Origin: Tetraselmis striata
Lineage: Eukaryota > Chlorophyta > Chlorodendrophyceae > Chlorodendrales > Chlorodendraceae
Assembly (NCBI GenBank): GCA_006384855.1
Contig: VCJN01001147.1
Coordinates: 62,001-126,000 of the forward strand
Direction of reading: 5' to 3'
DNA: 64,000 bases
The notes under the pieces are model-generated. The model was not told the origin of the DNA. It worked only from the letters and a program-made list of their open reading frames with translations, and did no database searches. Below are positions 36,698 through 49,062 of this stretch, piece by piece. Numbering within the stretch: position 1 is the stretch's first letter; the number at the start of each line of letters is the position of its first letter. Position numbers and translations under genes: made by a program.

Positions 36698-38759
36698 GCT
36701 GCCCGAGCTGCGCTCCCCCCTCGGTCACGCTTCCTGCGCTCACTCCCCTGAGCCATGTCCAGACAGTTCGCATGTCAGGCGGTGCGGCGCAATGATGCGA
36801 GGATGTGGGTGAAAGTGCATCAAGATGGAACAATGGCAGAGGAGGCGGGCGGAAGGAGCTGGAGAGGGAGGCGGGGGGGGGGGGGGGGGGTAGATGACGT
36901 GTGCATGAGTTTGGGATGTGATGGGGAACGGGAATGGAAGAAAGCAGAGGGAGCAAGGAAGGCTGCCTGCGGCCATCAGAGGGGCTGTGTGGGATGGCAC
37001 GAGGGGAGTGCACATGCAGCCCACACGGCAGGGTGGTGCCTGGGAACCTGGATACAGTGGCCCTCACGTCTCGATGTGTGTTCGAGTGAGTGCATGTCAG
37101 GGTGGTAGTGGTAGTGGTGGTGGTGATGGGGATTATGGGGGCGGGAAGGGGTCACGGGAGGGTAGCTCCACCGGTGCTGAGCGGCTGATGGCGGAGGCCG
37201 AGCGCCTCGCCCTCGCCTCGCCCTCCACCACCGCCCGGCCAGCGGAGGGGGACGACGTCGCCCCGCGTCAGCAGACAAGCGGACCGGCCGGACGGGCACC
37301 TGCTCGATTGATATGATTTCTCCCGACGTGAGCGACGGTTGTGGTTGTGGATGGGGGTTGAGGGGAGAGTTCTGGTCCAGGCGAGCTGATGCTGCTCGGC
37401 CGCGCCCTGAAACGCGTGGACTGGCGCGCGCGGACTCACGCGCGGAGTCACGAGCGTGGACTGATGGCGGGCACCGCTTCCATTCTGTCGGCGGAGACCA
37501 TCCCGCGGCCGTTTTTTTTCTTTTTTTTTCGCCCCCGGGACAGGACTGGCACCAGTGAAACCCTTGCAGCGTCTCTACGACGGCCGTTTAGGCAGCAATC
37601 CAGCTACGGAAAGCCCTGGGTAGGCGACGCTCCGTTATAGTCATCAAGCAAATTGCCGAAGCATTTCGCAAGACTAATTGGAGGCCAGTGACGGAATTTC
37701 CAACACTGTTGGATCACCGTCTAAAACACTGCCATCAAAATACCCGGCACTGACCACGAAAGGTCCGCGGCCGTTATCCACCGGACGATGCGGACGTTGC
37801 GGACGAAGCGCATCAGGCTAGGGTCTGCACATCTGCGCTAGGGTTTGAATTTGAATCAACGATGCTGCAGTCAGCAAACACTACAGGTACATACTGTAGC
37901 CACCGACTGGCCTAGGTCGTCGGTGTCATCAACACTCGGGCGACCGTACGGGTCGCTAGCGTCGCTCGTCCCTCGCGCATCCGGCGGTGGCATACGCGAC
38001 GACGGGTGACGCGTGGAAGCGACTCCAGGCGCTATAAAATGCAGGGTACAAGCAGGGTACAAGTAGGGTACCGTAGCGAGTACTGTACTGGTGCCGTGTA
38101 GTATGATACCCGGATAAATGCTGGTGCTGGCGCTGGCGGTGCTGGTGCTGCGCGGCTCGCGGCGGGGCCACGAGGCCAATTTGGCGGCGGCCAGCGCTGA
38201 TCGTCGGGCGCGGAGGGTGGCCAGAGGAAGATTGGCAGGGCGACGTGGGCGACAACAGATCGCTTGGCACGGCTCCCCGGCTACCCGTGCACGACTGCAG
38301 CAGATTGATAAGATGCCAGCCGCGCACGCTGCGACCGGAGTGTCTCCGCTCCCTCCAGACCCGGCGGGGGCGTTCCTTGTATGCTGCCCCCACCCTTCTC
38401 GACCCCGGTCATCGGAAAGGATTTAAACTTTTTAAATATGAAAATACTTCGACAGCTTTATTTGAATTCTGAGCGCAGCACTATATGTCGGAGGGGGGCG
38501 CAAGTAGAGCGCCGGCCAGCGCGGCGTGCGACCCCCCCCCCCCCCCCCCCCTTCCCTACTTATCCGCATCCTGGGCCCTCGTTGGGTAGTTCGGTTTGTG
38601 CGCAGCTGCAAAGGGGCGGCTGTTGGGTTCGCTTCTGCCGCCGAGCCATGGCCGCAACCCTGACGCCGCCGCGTTGACCGCTTTGAACCCCCCCCCCGCT
38701 TCGCCCCCTCCGCCGTCACCTCCGCCCTTCCCCCCTTCCCTTCTCATGCCTCGCCACAG
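36698..38759. other. Divergent intergenic region between the glycosyltransferase-like and BRCT genes
   Basis: It should hold the promoters of both divergent genes and the unplaced first exon(s) of the BRCT gene. A short ATG frame at 38648 with good context (GCCGAGCCATGG, then A-A-T-L-T-P-P) is a candidate first exon, but its phase does not join the first clear exon. A second R1 copy is at 37512-37575. The stretch 38.0-38.1 kb has repeated AGGGTAC words. Confidence 0.45.
37512..37575 (-). repeat. A-tailed repeat R1, copy 2
   Basis: T8-C-T9 at 37512-37529 precedes CGCCCCCGGGACAGGACTGG and the rest of the unit to about 37575. Read on minus it is a unit ending in an A-rich tail, nearly identical to 890-945. 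Confidence 0.75.
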
Positions 38760-41700
38760 GGATGCTCCGTCGTGTTGGACCTGCTGGACGCTTCCGGGCA
38801 GAAAGATGACGCTATGGAGGCGCAGCTCAGCCAGATGATCCTAGCCCATGGTTGCCCCCCCCCCCCCCCCCCCCCCCCCCCTCCTTCCCCTGGTGCCTCC
38901 GGCGCACAATGAGATCACTATCCCGGTATAGCAGCCTGGGGCACTCGTGACCGTATTTTTCCTCGTTGGGGCGCAGCAGGGCTGTGTGCTGCAGTGGGCG
39001 GGTGGCTGGGTGGGGGCCTGCAGACGCTCATCCCGCCCGAACGTTTATACTTTCTCTCCCCCTTTGGGAGGGGTCAGGATGCACGCCCCGCATCAGGACG
39101 TGCAGGCGTCCAAATGCTTCTCGCAAACATTGACGCCGGTCCATACTGCTGACTTCCTTTGTGCCATCAGGCGGAGAGCTTGCAGCGCCAGGCGCGCAGC
39201 ACCACACGCACGTGGTGTGCTCCAACATGGAGCAGCCGGTCGCGCAGGCTGCGCTCGCCTCGGGGCGCCAGCTTGTGTCGGAGTTCTGGGTGCACGCGTG
39301 CTGCCGCTTCCAGACCCGGCCGAGTCCGGAAGACGAGGTCGCTCACCCCTCCAAGCCCCCCCACTCTCCTCCCATGCCCCCTCCCCTTGCCGTTTGCCTC
39401 CGCCACCGTGTTTCCACTCTCAGCCCCCTTCCAAATGCGCCGCCTCCCTCACATGCACCCCCCTCTGGCGTCCCATCAGATCTTCTGGAAGCCGCGGCCG
39501 CACAGCGCCAGCACGGAAGGCGCGGAGCAGCTGCTGGTGTGCATCACTGGCTTCACGGTCAGGCCCCCCCCTCCACCCCCGACCCCGGCTTTGCCACGCT
39601 CATCATCGCAACTCCCTGTCAGGCACAATTCCTCAGCTTCACCAGGCCCTTTGATTTACACACTTTGAATGGGCACATGATCCTCGACTTTGACCCCCTC
39701 CCCCCCTGTGAGAAGGCAAGTGAATGGTCGATATGTATCAGCACATATCACGAATGTAACACAGACATATCCAAGCAACACTGCGAGTAAACTGTATTTC
39801 TTTGTGCCCGCGGAGGCACTTAAACGATACCGATGCGTCTCTCAGACTATACCCTGACTATTGCCGGTCTACTCGGATGATGGGCACTTTATGCTATATT
39901 CCCCTGATGCTCATTCCATACTTACACACCTGGGGCCTGCTGTTACTTTCACGCTTATCTGCACCCCTCTCAACCCTAGCATGATGCATGCGAATGGTGC
40001 GGCGCTTGCAACGCAGGGCATGGAGCGCCGCATGCTGAGCTTTGCGTGCCAGTGGATCGGCTTCCGCTTCGAGGCGCAGCTGTCGCGCGCCACCACCCAC
40101 CTGCTCACCTTCAAGCAGGAGGGCGCCAAGTACGACGCCGCGCTGCGCTGGGGCGCCGAGAGCGTGGCCGCGGGGGGCGCCGGCGGCCCGCACGCCGTGA
40201 ACCACCGCTGGCTGATCGACTGCCTCAGCCTGTGGCGGGTGCTGCCGGCGGGTGCGCTCCCCCCCCCCCCCCCCCTCCCTTGTGCATCAGCCCATCCTCG
40301 CCAACTTAATGCACATACAGATGCTGGCGCAGTAACACAAACACTCCGAAAGTATTTGAGGCTTGTAACGAGGCTACTTGCAGGGGTGCCTCGGCTCTAT
40401 ATAGGAGAGGAGAGCCCTCCAAGTAGCGCTCTGGGGACGCTGATCCGACACCCCCCCCCCCCCCCCCCCCCCCTCCCCCCCACCCGGCCCACCTGCCCGC
40501 TGGCAGACCCCTACAAGCAGCACAGCGGCGAGGTGCTGCTGAGGCACCCCCACCTGCTGCCGCCCCCGATCAGCTCCACAACAACCAGCTGGCCAGCTTG
40601 GGCAGCCGCAGCCCCGAAGGCATCGCCACCCCGGAGGCCCTACCGGGGGGTGCGGAGCCGGCCGCGGCCGGGGTGAAGCTCGAGGGCGTGGAGCAGGCGG
40701 CCGGGGGGTGCGCCAAGGGCTCCCCCGGCGGCGCGGCGGCCCCTGCCAGCGCGGAGAAGGAGAACGAGGCGCCGGGGGAGCAGCGCGGCGGGCCCAACCC
40801 CAATCCCAATCCCGCCAACGGCGTCGCCACCGCCGCAGCTGTGGCGGCACCCCCGCATGCCCCCGCACTCGCCGCGCCGCGCCGAGGCAGCGCCCCCTGC
40901 GACGGCTCCGCTCCCTCGGGGCCCTCGGACTCGGAGGCCTTCCTGGTGCGTGCCCCCCCCCCCCCCCCCAAACCTGACTCCCCGTGGCCAACAACACGAG
41001 TTGTAGAGACACACTATAATTATGTTTGGTGGGCATTCTATAAAGAAGAAGCAAAATCATCGAATACTCCAAAGACCCAGAAACGAGCATGGCTATAATA
41101 TTAAGTTCCGTTCTCATCCGTCTAGCGCTCTGCTGATGAGAAAGCGGTGTAGCCTTCGCTGTTGATCACGATACCGGTAAGAATGAACCATCCAGGACAG
41201 TTTTCTTCATCTCTCTTGGATGGGGATTGTTTTCTGCCGCGTGATGCGGAAAGGGCAGCGCGGTGCGGCTGGGCTGAGCTGAGCTGGTTGCGTGTGCCGG
41301 GCGCGGCTGCAGGAGGCGCAGCGGACGACGGGGCTGCTGGTGGATGCGCTGGACCCGCTGGGGACGGGCGCCCCCGCGCCGGCCCGCCTGCCGGCGCTCC
41401 TGGGCGCGTTGCATGCGCCGCCGCCTGCCGCAGCTGCCGCGACTGCCGCGACGCCGGCCGCGGAGCCGCCCCCACCCGCCACGGAGCGCCGCCCGGGGAG
41501 CAGCGCCCGGCGGTCCGCCACCCCGCGCGAGGCGCGGACGCCGCGACAGGCCACGCCGGCCACCGCGGCGACAGCGCCCCCGGCAGCTACCGCCAGCGCC
41601 AAGCAGGTGGGCGCCCACACGCGCGACCGCCAGGCTCACTAGCGCCGGCCACCCGCCAGGCACCTGTTCCCCCCCCCTTCTTCAGCGCCTGGCCCTGTGG

Positions 41701-44700
41701 GACGACCTTGGCTTTCTGTGCAACCATCAAACGGATCCACAAGTTGATATCTTGCTGATGAACTACTCAAGCTCGAGCGTTTGAAAGGAACTCCGAGCCA
41801 CACCAGACAGTTCCAAACATGAGAAGCATACGAAATGCCATCACGGCCGCTGAGGTACCAATAAGAGTCCTTTGTATAACCCCGAGTTGGGATTGCATGC
41901 ACGCAGTGCTGTTGTTACCGCGACAGCACCCGTCTAAGCATACTAAATGCCATCACGGGTGCCAAGGTACGAATAAATAAGAGCCCTTTATGTGAACTCG
42001 AGTTGGGATTGCATGCAACCTGTAAGTACAGTTGCTATGGTTCCGCTATACATTTGTCCTCTGGCAGGCCGGGCGGGTTGTTCGCAGTGCTGTCGTTATA
42101 ACGTCGGCACCCGTGCACAGTGGCGATTCGGAATACGTTGTCCGGCAAGTAGTACGACACCGCTGGAATGTAAAGTGGCAATGCCTTGAGTGGTGTTCTC
42201 AATCTGGTGATAGAACTGACGAGGATGGTGGGGTGCAGGCCCCGGCGAGCAGCGCCCAGCGGTCCGCCACCCCGCGCGAGGCGCGGACGCCGCGACAGGC
42301 CACGCCGGCCACCGAGGCGGCAGCGCCCCGGGCAGCTACCGCCAGCGCCAAGCAGGTGGGCGCCCACACGCCCGACCGCCACGGCTGATGCCATGTGCGC
42401 CGGCCACGTGCCTGCCACCTGTCCACCCCAGCGTCCCTCCATCTCCCTCTTTTGTCACCGGCCCGACCAGAGGCGTGCACCTCATTTTGGTGTGGTATCA
42501 CCATCAAAGCGGCCCATGAGTCTGTGTGTCGTTGGGCTGCTTGGCAGCGAGTCTTCACCACCAACTGCGAGCCACTACCTGCGATAGCCGCCAGTCTCAT
42601 CAGGATATCCTCGGCCCGTGAAATATCCGCGCTGCAGGGCGCGGGGTATTTATTGAGTTCACCGCGTGAACAGTCGCCGCCTCTGCGGTGACAGTCATTC
42701 AGTCAGCCGGTCGATCATTTCCGCCGTCCTATCGGGCAAGGTCTGGTCCCTAGCTGGACCAGACCACCCTGGAGGATGCGCCGCACAAGGGGCGTTACTA
42801 CTGCCATTACTGCCTAACGATTTTCTGTGACACCCCCCGATGCGACTGACAAGGATGGTGGCGGGATGCAGGCCGCGACAGGCAGCGCCCGGCGCCGCGC
42901 CCCCATGAGCAGCCGCAGCGCCGGCAACCAGGCGGGCGGGGCCTCCCCGCCGCCCACGGGTGGGCCGTGCATTGCGGATGAGCCCATGGAGGCGCCGGCA
43001 AGCGAGGGCGGCGAGGAGCCCGCGTGCGAGGCGCAGCCTGAGCCCCCGTCCGCGCAGAGCCGGCTGCTGGGCCGCCGCGTGGCGGCGCGCGCGGGCCGCC
43101 GGCTGCGCAACGGCACCGTAGTGGCGTGGGACGACGCGCAGCAGCTGTTCCGCGTCAAGTTTGACGGCCACGAGGCGGAGGAGGCGCTGGACGAGGCGCA
43201 GGTGCGCCATGGGAAGCCCCCCCCCCCCCCCCCCCCCCCCCCACCCCCCTTCCATTTCCCCTCCTTCTGCCGAGTGGCGGAGTGCCGATCAACGATGGCA
43301 GCCATCAGCTGCATCAGCGGCGGAACGACGAGGCGATCAGTGATTGTCAGATGCATAATAACTGCTGACACATCACATCGAATCTCGCAATGCGCCGCGA
43401 TTCCTCTACGTGTCGGACCAATTTGACTGGGATCGCTGCATTGCTGTTGAACAATCGACTTCTGGATCGCCGTGGCTTTAATCAAATGCGTAGCGTGTGA
43501 CACCCCGGATGGGATAAAGGCAGTGGCGTATTGCATTAATGCGGATGGTTAGGTTTCGAGGATGGATGTGGACCCGTGAGGCCCTTTTGGTCGGGCGGGG
43601 GGGGGGGGGGGGGGGGGCAGCCGGCCGTCCTCTGAGCCCTCTTGCGCCCCCTTCCGCGGCGACTCCAGGTCACGGGGCTGCTTGTGGACGGGGACAACGA
43701 GGCCGAGCAAGACGCGTCTGGCGAGAAGCCGAGCGCCGCCTCCCCGCCGCCTGCAAAGAAGGCCAAGACGGGCCGCGCTCCCGCCAAGAAGGGAAGCAAG
43801 AAGGCGGCGGCGCAGCTGGCGCCAGCAGAGGCGGCGGCAGAGGAGCCGGAGGCGCGGCCGGCCGCAGCGCCGAAGGCCGCCGCCGCCGCTGCAACGAAGA
43901 CGAAGGGCGGCAAAGCGAGCATGGCGGAGGAGCCCGTGCCCAGCAGGTCGCGCATGGTCGTCGCGCTCAGCGGCTTCCACACCGAGTCGAGGCGCCAGTA
44001 CACCGACGCCATCTTCCGCCTGGGCGTCCAGAAGTCGCTCAAGTCGGACAAGCAGATGTGGGAGCACGAGGTGCGGCGCCCTGGCCATGCATAGATGCGC
44101 ATCGCCGCGAAGCGGAGGCGCCACGCCCGCACGGAACGTATACGGCAGTCATTTGATGAATTACGACACCGCAGTCCTCAGTTCGGAAAGGGGTGTGACT
44201 GCGGGCTACATCAATTACTAGGTGTATCAGATTGGCGGATTGGCGGATGTGGGTCTCGTGTCCTGTCAGGAAACACCTCGCCTCTGCGGTCCATCTGCCA
44301 TGCCCACATGTCCACACGAGGTCATGTCTCACCTCATGGCACATGACCTCCTGTGAGCGGTGTCGTGTAGTGTCGTGTCTCCTGGCATGTGTGACCTCCG
44401 CGGATGGCCCATGCTCCGCCAAACCCCCCTGCTCACACCTGCTTTTGTTTATTACATATGTCCCGCGCTGTGGCTGGCATGCATGGAGGTTTTCGTATGA
44501 GTATGGCCAAGTTGTGCCATGCCGAAGGTAGGAAGAAAATATGGCCTTGCTTGCTATTTTTACATTGAACGTGGCAATGCCTTTCATGACCCGCTCCGCA
44601 CGTGCTGGTGTGGTAATCTTGGGCCGGCCGACCAGCTGCGTGTCGGCGGTTGCCCATTGCCTTTGTTCTTCTTCGGTGCCAAAGAGTTCAGCATCCGACG

Positions 44701-47700
44701 CGAAACTGAGGAATTCAGGAACCCTTCTTTGGGACCTCTGTGATCGGCCCCGGTGTTCTGTGCCTCTGAGTTGAGCGCGCGGAGCAGAGATGTCCAGCTC
44801 TCAGCCTCTCCCCCCCCCCCCCCCCCCAACCCACTCACACACACCAGGTGACCCACCTGGTGGCGCCGTCCCTGAGGCGCATGGAGAAGACGGTGGCGGC
44901 GATGGCCACGGGCGCGTGGCTGCTGTCCGCGGCCTTCCTGGACTCGAGCCTCATGGAGGGCCGCGTGCTGGACGAGGTGGGTGTGACGGCCCGGGGCAAT
45001 CGCCCGGTGGCTCCAGGCGGTGCGGTGCGGGGGGTGAATGGCTGAACTCTAACGCCCCTCGCCCGCCCGCCCCGTGGTTGCCAAGGCCAAAGCATAGTAG
45101 AGACGGGTCGCATTGTGTTTGTTATGATGATAGTACCCTCGTCTGGTGCTGCTTCCACCGCGCAATTGCTGCAGTGGACGTTTTCTGTTTCCTTTTCGGG
45201 TGGTTTACGTATTGCCTTTTGCAGCTAGCTCATGTTACCATGCAATACCATTATATACACTGAATCACGACTACTTGCTGACGAAAAAATACATTTCTTG
45301 GGCCCTGTAGTTCAGCTTCATCAGCTTGCGACAGAGCTGCCGTCACCTGCCACGCGATATGGCGACGTCTGGTGACAGTTTATTGTCTTGCGACATGTCG
45401 ACGTCCGCTCTTCCGTGGATGAGCAGCCATTTCCGTGTACTCCGACAGAATTCCGAAATTGCTCCGCCATCGCAGTCTCGGCATCCGATCTTTTTAAGTA
45501 CCGGTGCTGCATCAGTAAGATTGCGACCATTATAATGATATGAGTTTACTACTGCCATTCAACCCGGGATGTCCCCGTACTATTACGGCACTACAGTGCT
45601 CGGGCAATGATAACGACGCCCGCCCAGCGTATGGCTGGGAAACCCGTACGAGTACCCCCCCCCCCCCCCCCCCCCTTCGTAGTATGTATGCCGGCTGAGC
45701 TGGGCCGGCTGTCTGCGCAGGAGTCGTTTGAGCTGAGCAAGTGCGACCCGGCAGCGAAGGGCGCCATCAGTGATGTAAGCATTCTCCCCCCCTCCCCCCC
45801 CCCCGAACACCCGCGTGCCCGCCACCTGTCCGGGGCTTTGGTTCAGTTTGTGCCAAATCTTGCTTGTGTATATCTATCTATATTATATATATATATATAT
45901 ATTATTTGTACCAGGTATGTAATAGCTATTTTATTAGGGGCCCTTCCTCACTCCCACCAAGCAACCTTGAGTGAACAGTGGAATATACGCCACATGCGGC
46001 ACCCTTAGTGATTACGGCATGTATACACAAATATACGGTCAGCGCCAATATACTCACGTACATGTCCAGCAGAAGCCGCGTTGCTCATGCAATGTGTATC
46101 CTCGATGCGATCCGTTCAAGATCCGAGTTGCTGGACGATAAATGCTGGATAGATGCTGGACTGTATAAATGCGTTGGTACAATATCCGCCGGATCGCTTG
46201 TTGGATTGCTCTCAGCACGGCAGCGCATAAACATACTCTGCACCGGGAATCGACCTTCGCCCTGTACTACATCGGTTCGATCGCGGCCGCCATAGCGGAG
46301 CGCGGGGAGGAGGCTGACGGCGCGGATGGCGGCGCTGCTGCAGGGCGCCCCGCGGCATTGGCGCACGCGGCGGCAGCGGTGCGGGGCGGGCGCGTTCCAC
46401 GGCCTCAGGGTGGTCTTCTACGGGAAGGGCTTCAGCCCCACGGCGGACACCCTCACCCGGATCATCGAAGCCGGCGAGGGCAGCGTGCTCAAGAGGTCGA
46501 CCCCTCTCCTCCCCCCCCCCCCCCCCCTCTCTCCCCCTTGCTATTGCCCGGCTGACGTCCCCCATCCCCAATTGCTTGCCGTAAACACGCTGATTAAGAA
46601 TCATTGTGTCACAAGTTAATTGGGTTTTAGGTGTAGTTATTGACCCCCCCCCCCCCCTTTCCTCTCTGCGAAGAGGGAGTAACACTGTGAACTAGCTTGA
46701 ACCCATTCGAACACACCACACAGAGCGGGGAACCGGGATACATGCAGGTGATAAATACACCGGCATAAAATAGTAATATAGTTCTAAAAACACTGTAGAG
46801 TAGTGGATGTATACATATGGGTGCCGACGCACTGATGGAAATTATAAGCGTCAAGTTCGGCTACCTGCATGCAACCTATGAGAGCATTCGCTACTGTTCC
46901 GCTGTAGTTCCACCCCTGGCAGGCAGCGCGGGTTCTCAGTATTTGCCGTCCTCTTATGACCCTGGCTTACCTCATCGGCTCCCGAATGTTTATCGCCATG
47001 TATTTTTTATAGCGTAAAGCTATGCTTTTGGGATTGCTACAATAACTGACTGCCAGAGTAGTCGAAGCCAGAGTAGTGATGTTCGACTACTCGTTTGTTA
47101 ACGCCCGCCAAGAGAGTAAAAACTGTAGAACCTGCCAAAATCTACCAAGACCTATCAAATCAGGATACACCACGAATAAAGGGCGGAATCTTCAGCAGGA
47201 TGGTGGTATGAAAACAGGTCCTGTTTTTATTGACCCGCGGACCCTTAAATTTTAGAATATTGATCGCAAAGGTGGACTCCTCTAGTGTGGCCAGCGTGGC
47301 GCTCCTCACCGTGTTGGGCGGTCCACATCGCCGCTGCGCCCGCAGGTCGTATCCGTACACCAGCGTGCTGAAGGAAGGCGTCGACATCGCCGTCGTGGAG
47401 AGCTCCAAGTCGCCCACCGACAAGTGAGCGCACCCCCCCCCCCCCCCCCCCCCTGGCCGCCGGCACGCTCAGACCCCTCTGCGGTGAAGGGCAAACAAGT
47501 GTCCGAAACCCCAACGTGCGGGAAACGAGGGAGAGGAAGAGAGGGAGAAAGGGGGGGGGGGTCGAGGGAGGGAGGGAGAGAGAGGGAGATCCAATGAGCG
47601 CCTGGGACGTGCGCTTGTTGGCAAAGCAAAAGCACCCGCTGTGGCTTCTCCCGCCAGTGTGTGCCCCAAAAAGGCGCCGTAGCGACATGAGGGGCAACGT

Positions 47701-48610
47701 CTGTAGTAAGAGCACCCCCGGCCCCCGCCTGGCTCGATTCTGGACCGAACGATCCCGGGATCAATGCCACGTGTTCAATGGCCTTATTGGATGAAGCTCT
47801 CGGGCGCCTCGCTCTCGGAGCATAAACAGGTGTTATTAACGCCGAGCCCGCATGTGCGAAGGTCACACTTTGGGTTTGTACACCCCTCCTACCGGCCCCC
47901 TTCGCCGGCAAATTGGGAGACACTAGGACGAATAGTCGAGTTTTATAGTCATGTTGGTAATATAGAGGTTTGATTACATCGGGCTATTCTGTCACCGGTA
48001 CTGGTAACGTTAAGATTCTAGTTTGAATGCTAGCTACCAGTACCTGTACTCGCAGTACGCGTACCGCTTGGACTTCTCGATGTCCAGCGGCGCTAGCGAC
48101 AGCATGCGACAGCCCTGCTACATGACGCACCCGCACCACGAGGGGAGTCCACCTTCCGCCTTTTCGCCAGCTGACCAGCTAGCGCAACCCACCCATTCCG
48201 CTATGCTACCCTTTTCAATGCGGATAGTACGCCCGTGGGCCTACTCACACCCAAAAATGCAAGAGATTCACATCTTTGGCGGCCCCACAATGGTTAAACC
48301 AGAATACACCCAGCCGGGGTTGAAGGGCATCCCCCGCAAGGGTGAGGTCGAGCCGTGCCGATGGCCCTGAGCGCTCTGGGTTGTGCACAGCCTGAGCCAC
48401 GTCACCCTTCCGGCGCACGTTTGACCGCGGCAGTTGCGCCGCCCTTGTAGGTGGGTCAAGGCATTTCTGGAGGCGGGCGTGGCGTGCGTGACGGACGAGT
48501 ACATCGTGGAGTGGGTGGTGCACCCCCGGGCAAGCCTGGCTGGCTTCTACCTCTTTAACTCCTGCGCAAGTGACAAGCTGCGCCAAGCCGAGCAGGCACG
48601 GGGTGATTGA
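38760..48610 (+). CDS. Four-BRCT, Tudor-like DNA-damage or chromatin scaffold (5' end not placed)
   Basis: Exons: 38760-38850, 39171-39337, 39480-39557, 40017-40251, 40507-40945, 41313-41606, 42239-42355, 42872-43201, 43669-44070, 44848-44976, 45721-45774, 46344-46495, 47346-47423, 48451-48610. Phases join throughout, giving about 908 aa plus a missing N-terminus. BRCT1: G-C-S-V-V-L-D ... H-G-G ... T-H-V-V-C ... S-E-F-W-V-H-A-C. BRCT2: L-L-V-C-I-T-G-F ... T-T-H-L-L ... H-R-W-L-I-D-C. Then a low-complexity linker, a Tudor/Agenet-like stretch (G-T-V-V-A-W-D-D ... F-R-V-K-F-D-G) and a Lys-rich stretch. BRCT3: M-V-V-A-L-S-G-F ... V-T-H-L-V-A ... A-W-L-L-S-A-A-F. BRCT4: G-L-R-V-V-F-Y-G ... V-T-D-E-Y-I-V-E-W. 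Tandem BRCT pairs bind phosphopeptides, so a PTIP/MDC1/53BP1-like role is inferred. One base appears missing in the C5 run at 40563-40567. Confidence 0.9.
41499..42382 (+). repeat. Tandem exon duplication within the BRCT gene
   Basis: The 3' half of one exon plus the start of its intron (about 41497-41632) recurs nearly identically at 42240-42382, including the donor (CAAGCAGGTGGGCGCCCACA). The acceptor side of the second copy (GAGGATGGTGG ... TGCAGGCC) recurs a third time at 42853-42875. Both exon copies stay in frame, adding a second A-T-P-R-E-A-R-T-P-R-Q-A-T-P repeat to the linker. Confidence 0.9.
41875..42120 (+). repeat. IR150 repeat, tandem half copy plus full copy
   Basis: A partial unit at 41875-41935 (GAGTTGGGATTGCATGCACG, GTTGTTACCGCGACAGCACC) is followed by a full one at 41975-42120 with GATTGCATGCAACCTGTAAG, GGTTCCGCTATACATTTGTC, CTCTGGCAGGCCGGGCGGGT and ACGTCGGCACCCG. 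It is in an intron of the BRCT gene, between the two duplicated exons. Confidence 0.8.
45883..45902. repeat. TA microsatellite
   Basis: About ten TA units in an AT-rich part of a BRCT-gene intron. Confidence 0.85.
46855..47000 (+). repeat. IR150 repeat in a BRCT-gene intron
   Basis: Landmarks: CTGCATGCAACCTATGAGAG, CATTCGCTACTGTTCCGCTG, CCCTGGCAGGCAGCGCGGGT, ending in ACCTCATCGGCTCCCG. Confidence 0.8.
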
Positions 48611-48794
48611 GAGGAGAGACAACCCGACACGACTTGTACGGTACTTTGCTTGTTGGGCGGTCTTCCGCTTCCGAGCCCCGATGAAGAAAGAGGCGGACAT
48701 GGGTCCGCTGTTGTTCGGGGCGCGGCATTAAGATCCGAGCGCTGAGCGGCTAGCGGCTAGCCCTGGGCTAGCTATACGCGCTGCTCGCCTCCTC

Positions 48795-48960
48795 ATGCAA
48801 TCCGACACGGGCCGAGGTCGTTGATGTAGCGGGTGTCTGCTTGCGTGCATGGTACCTTGGGCGGATTTCTCTCTGCCGGTGTGCAAACGGCTAGGGCTGC
48901 TGCATGTGCTCGTGCGCATTCCACCTCCTGCTCTGCTGCTGCGTCCACCTCGCGGTAGTG
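48795..48960 (+). mobile_element. Diverged LINE A-like 3' fragment
   Basis: Words such as CTTGCGTGCATGGTACC, TTCTCTCTGCCGGTGTG and GTGCTCGTGCGCATTCC appear in the order found in LINE A at 3325-3430 and on minus at 3660-3760. The reverse frame keeps H-T-G-R-E-x-x-A-Q-G-T-M-H-A-S-R. It is more diverged than the copies at the left edge and lies just after the BRCT gene stop. Confidence 0.75.
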
Positions 48961-49062
48961 GGCGTTCTTAGAGGGGCTGGGCCACTCGCATTCCATATGT
49001 AACGACAGTACATTACAGTGTTTGCTCGAAGTGGCCCCTGTCGCATAGGAATCTTAGCCAGG

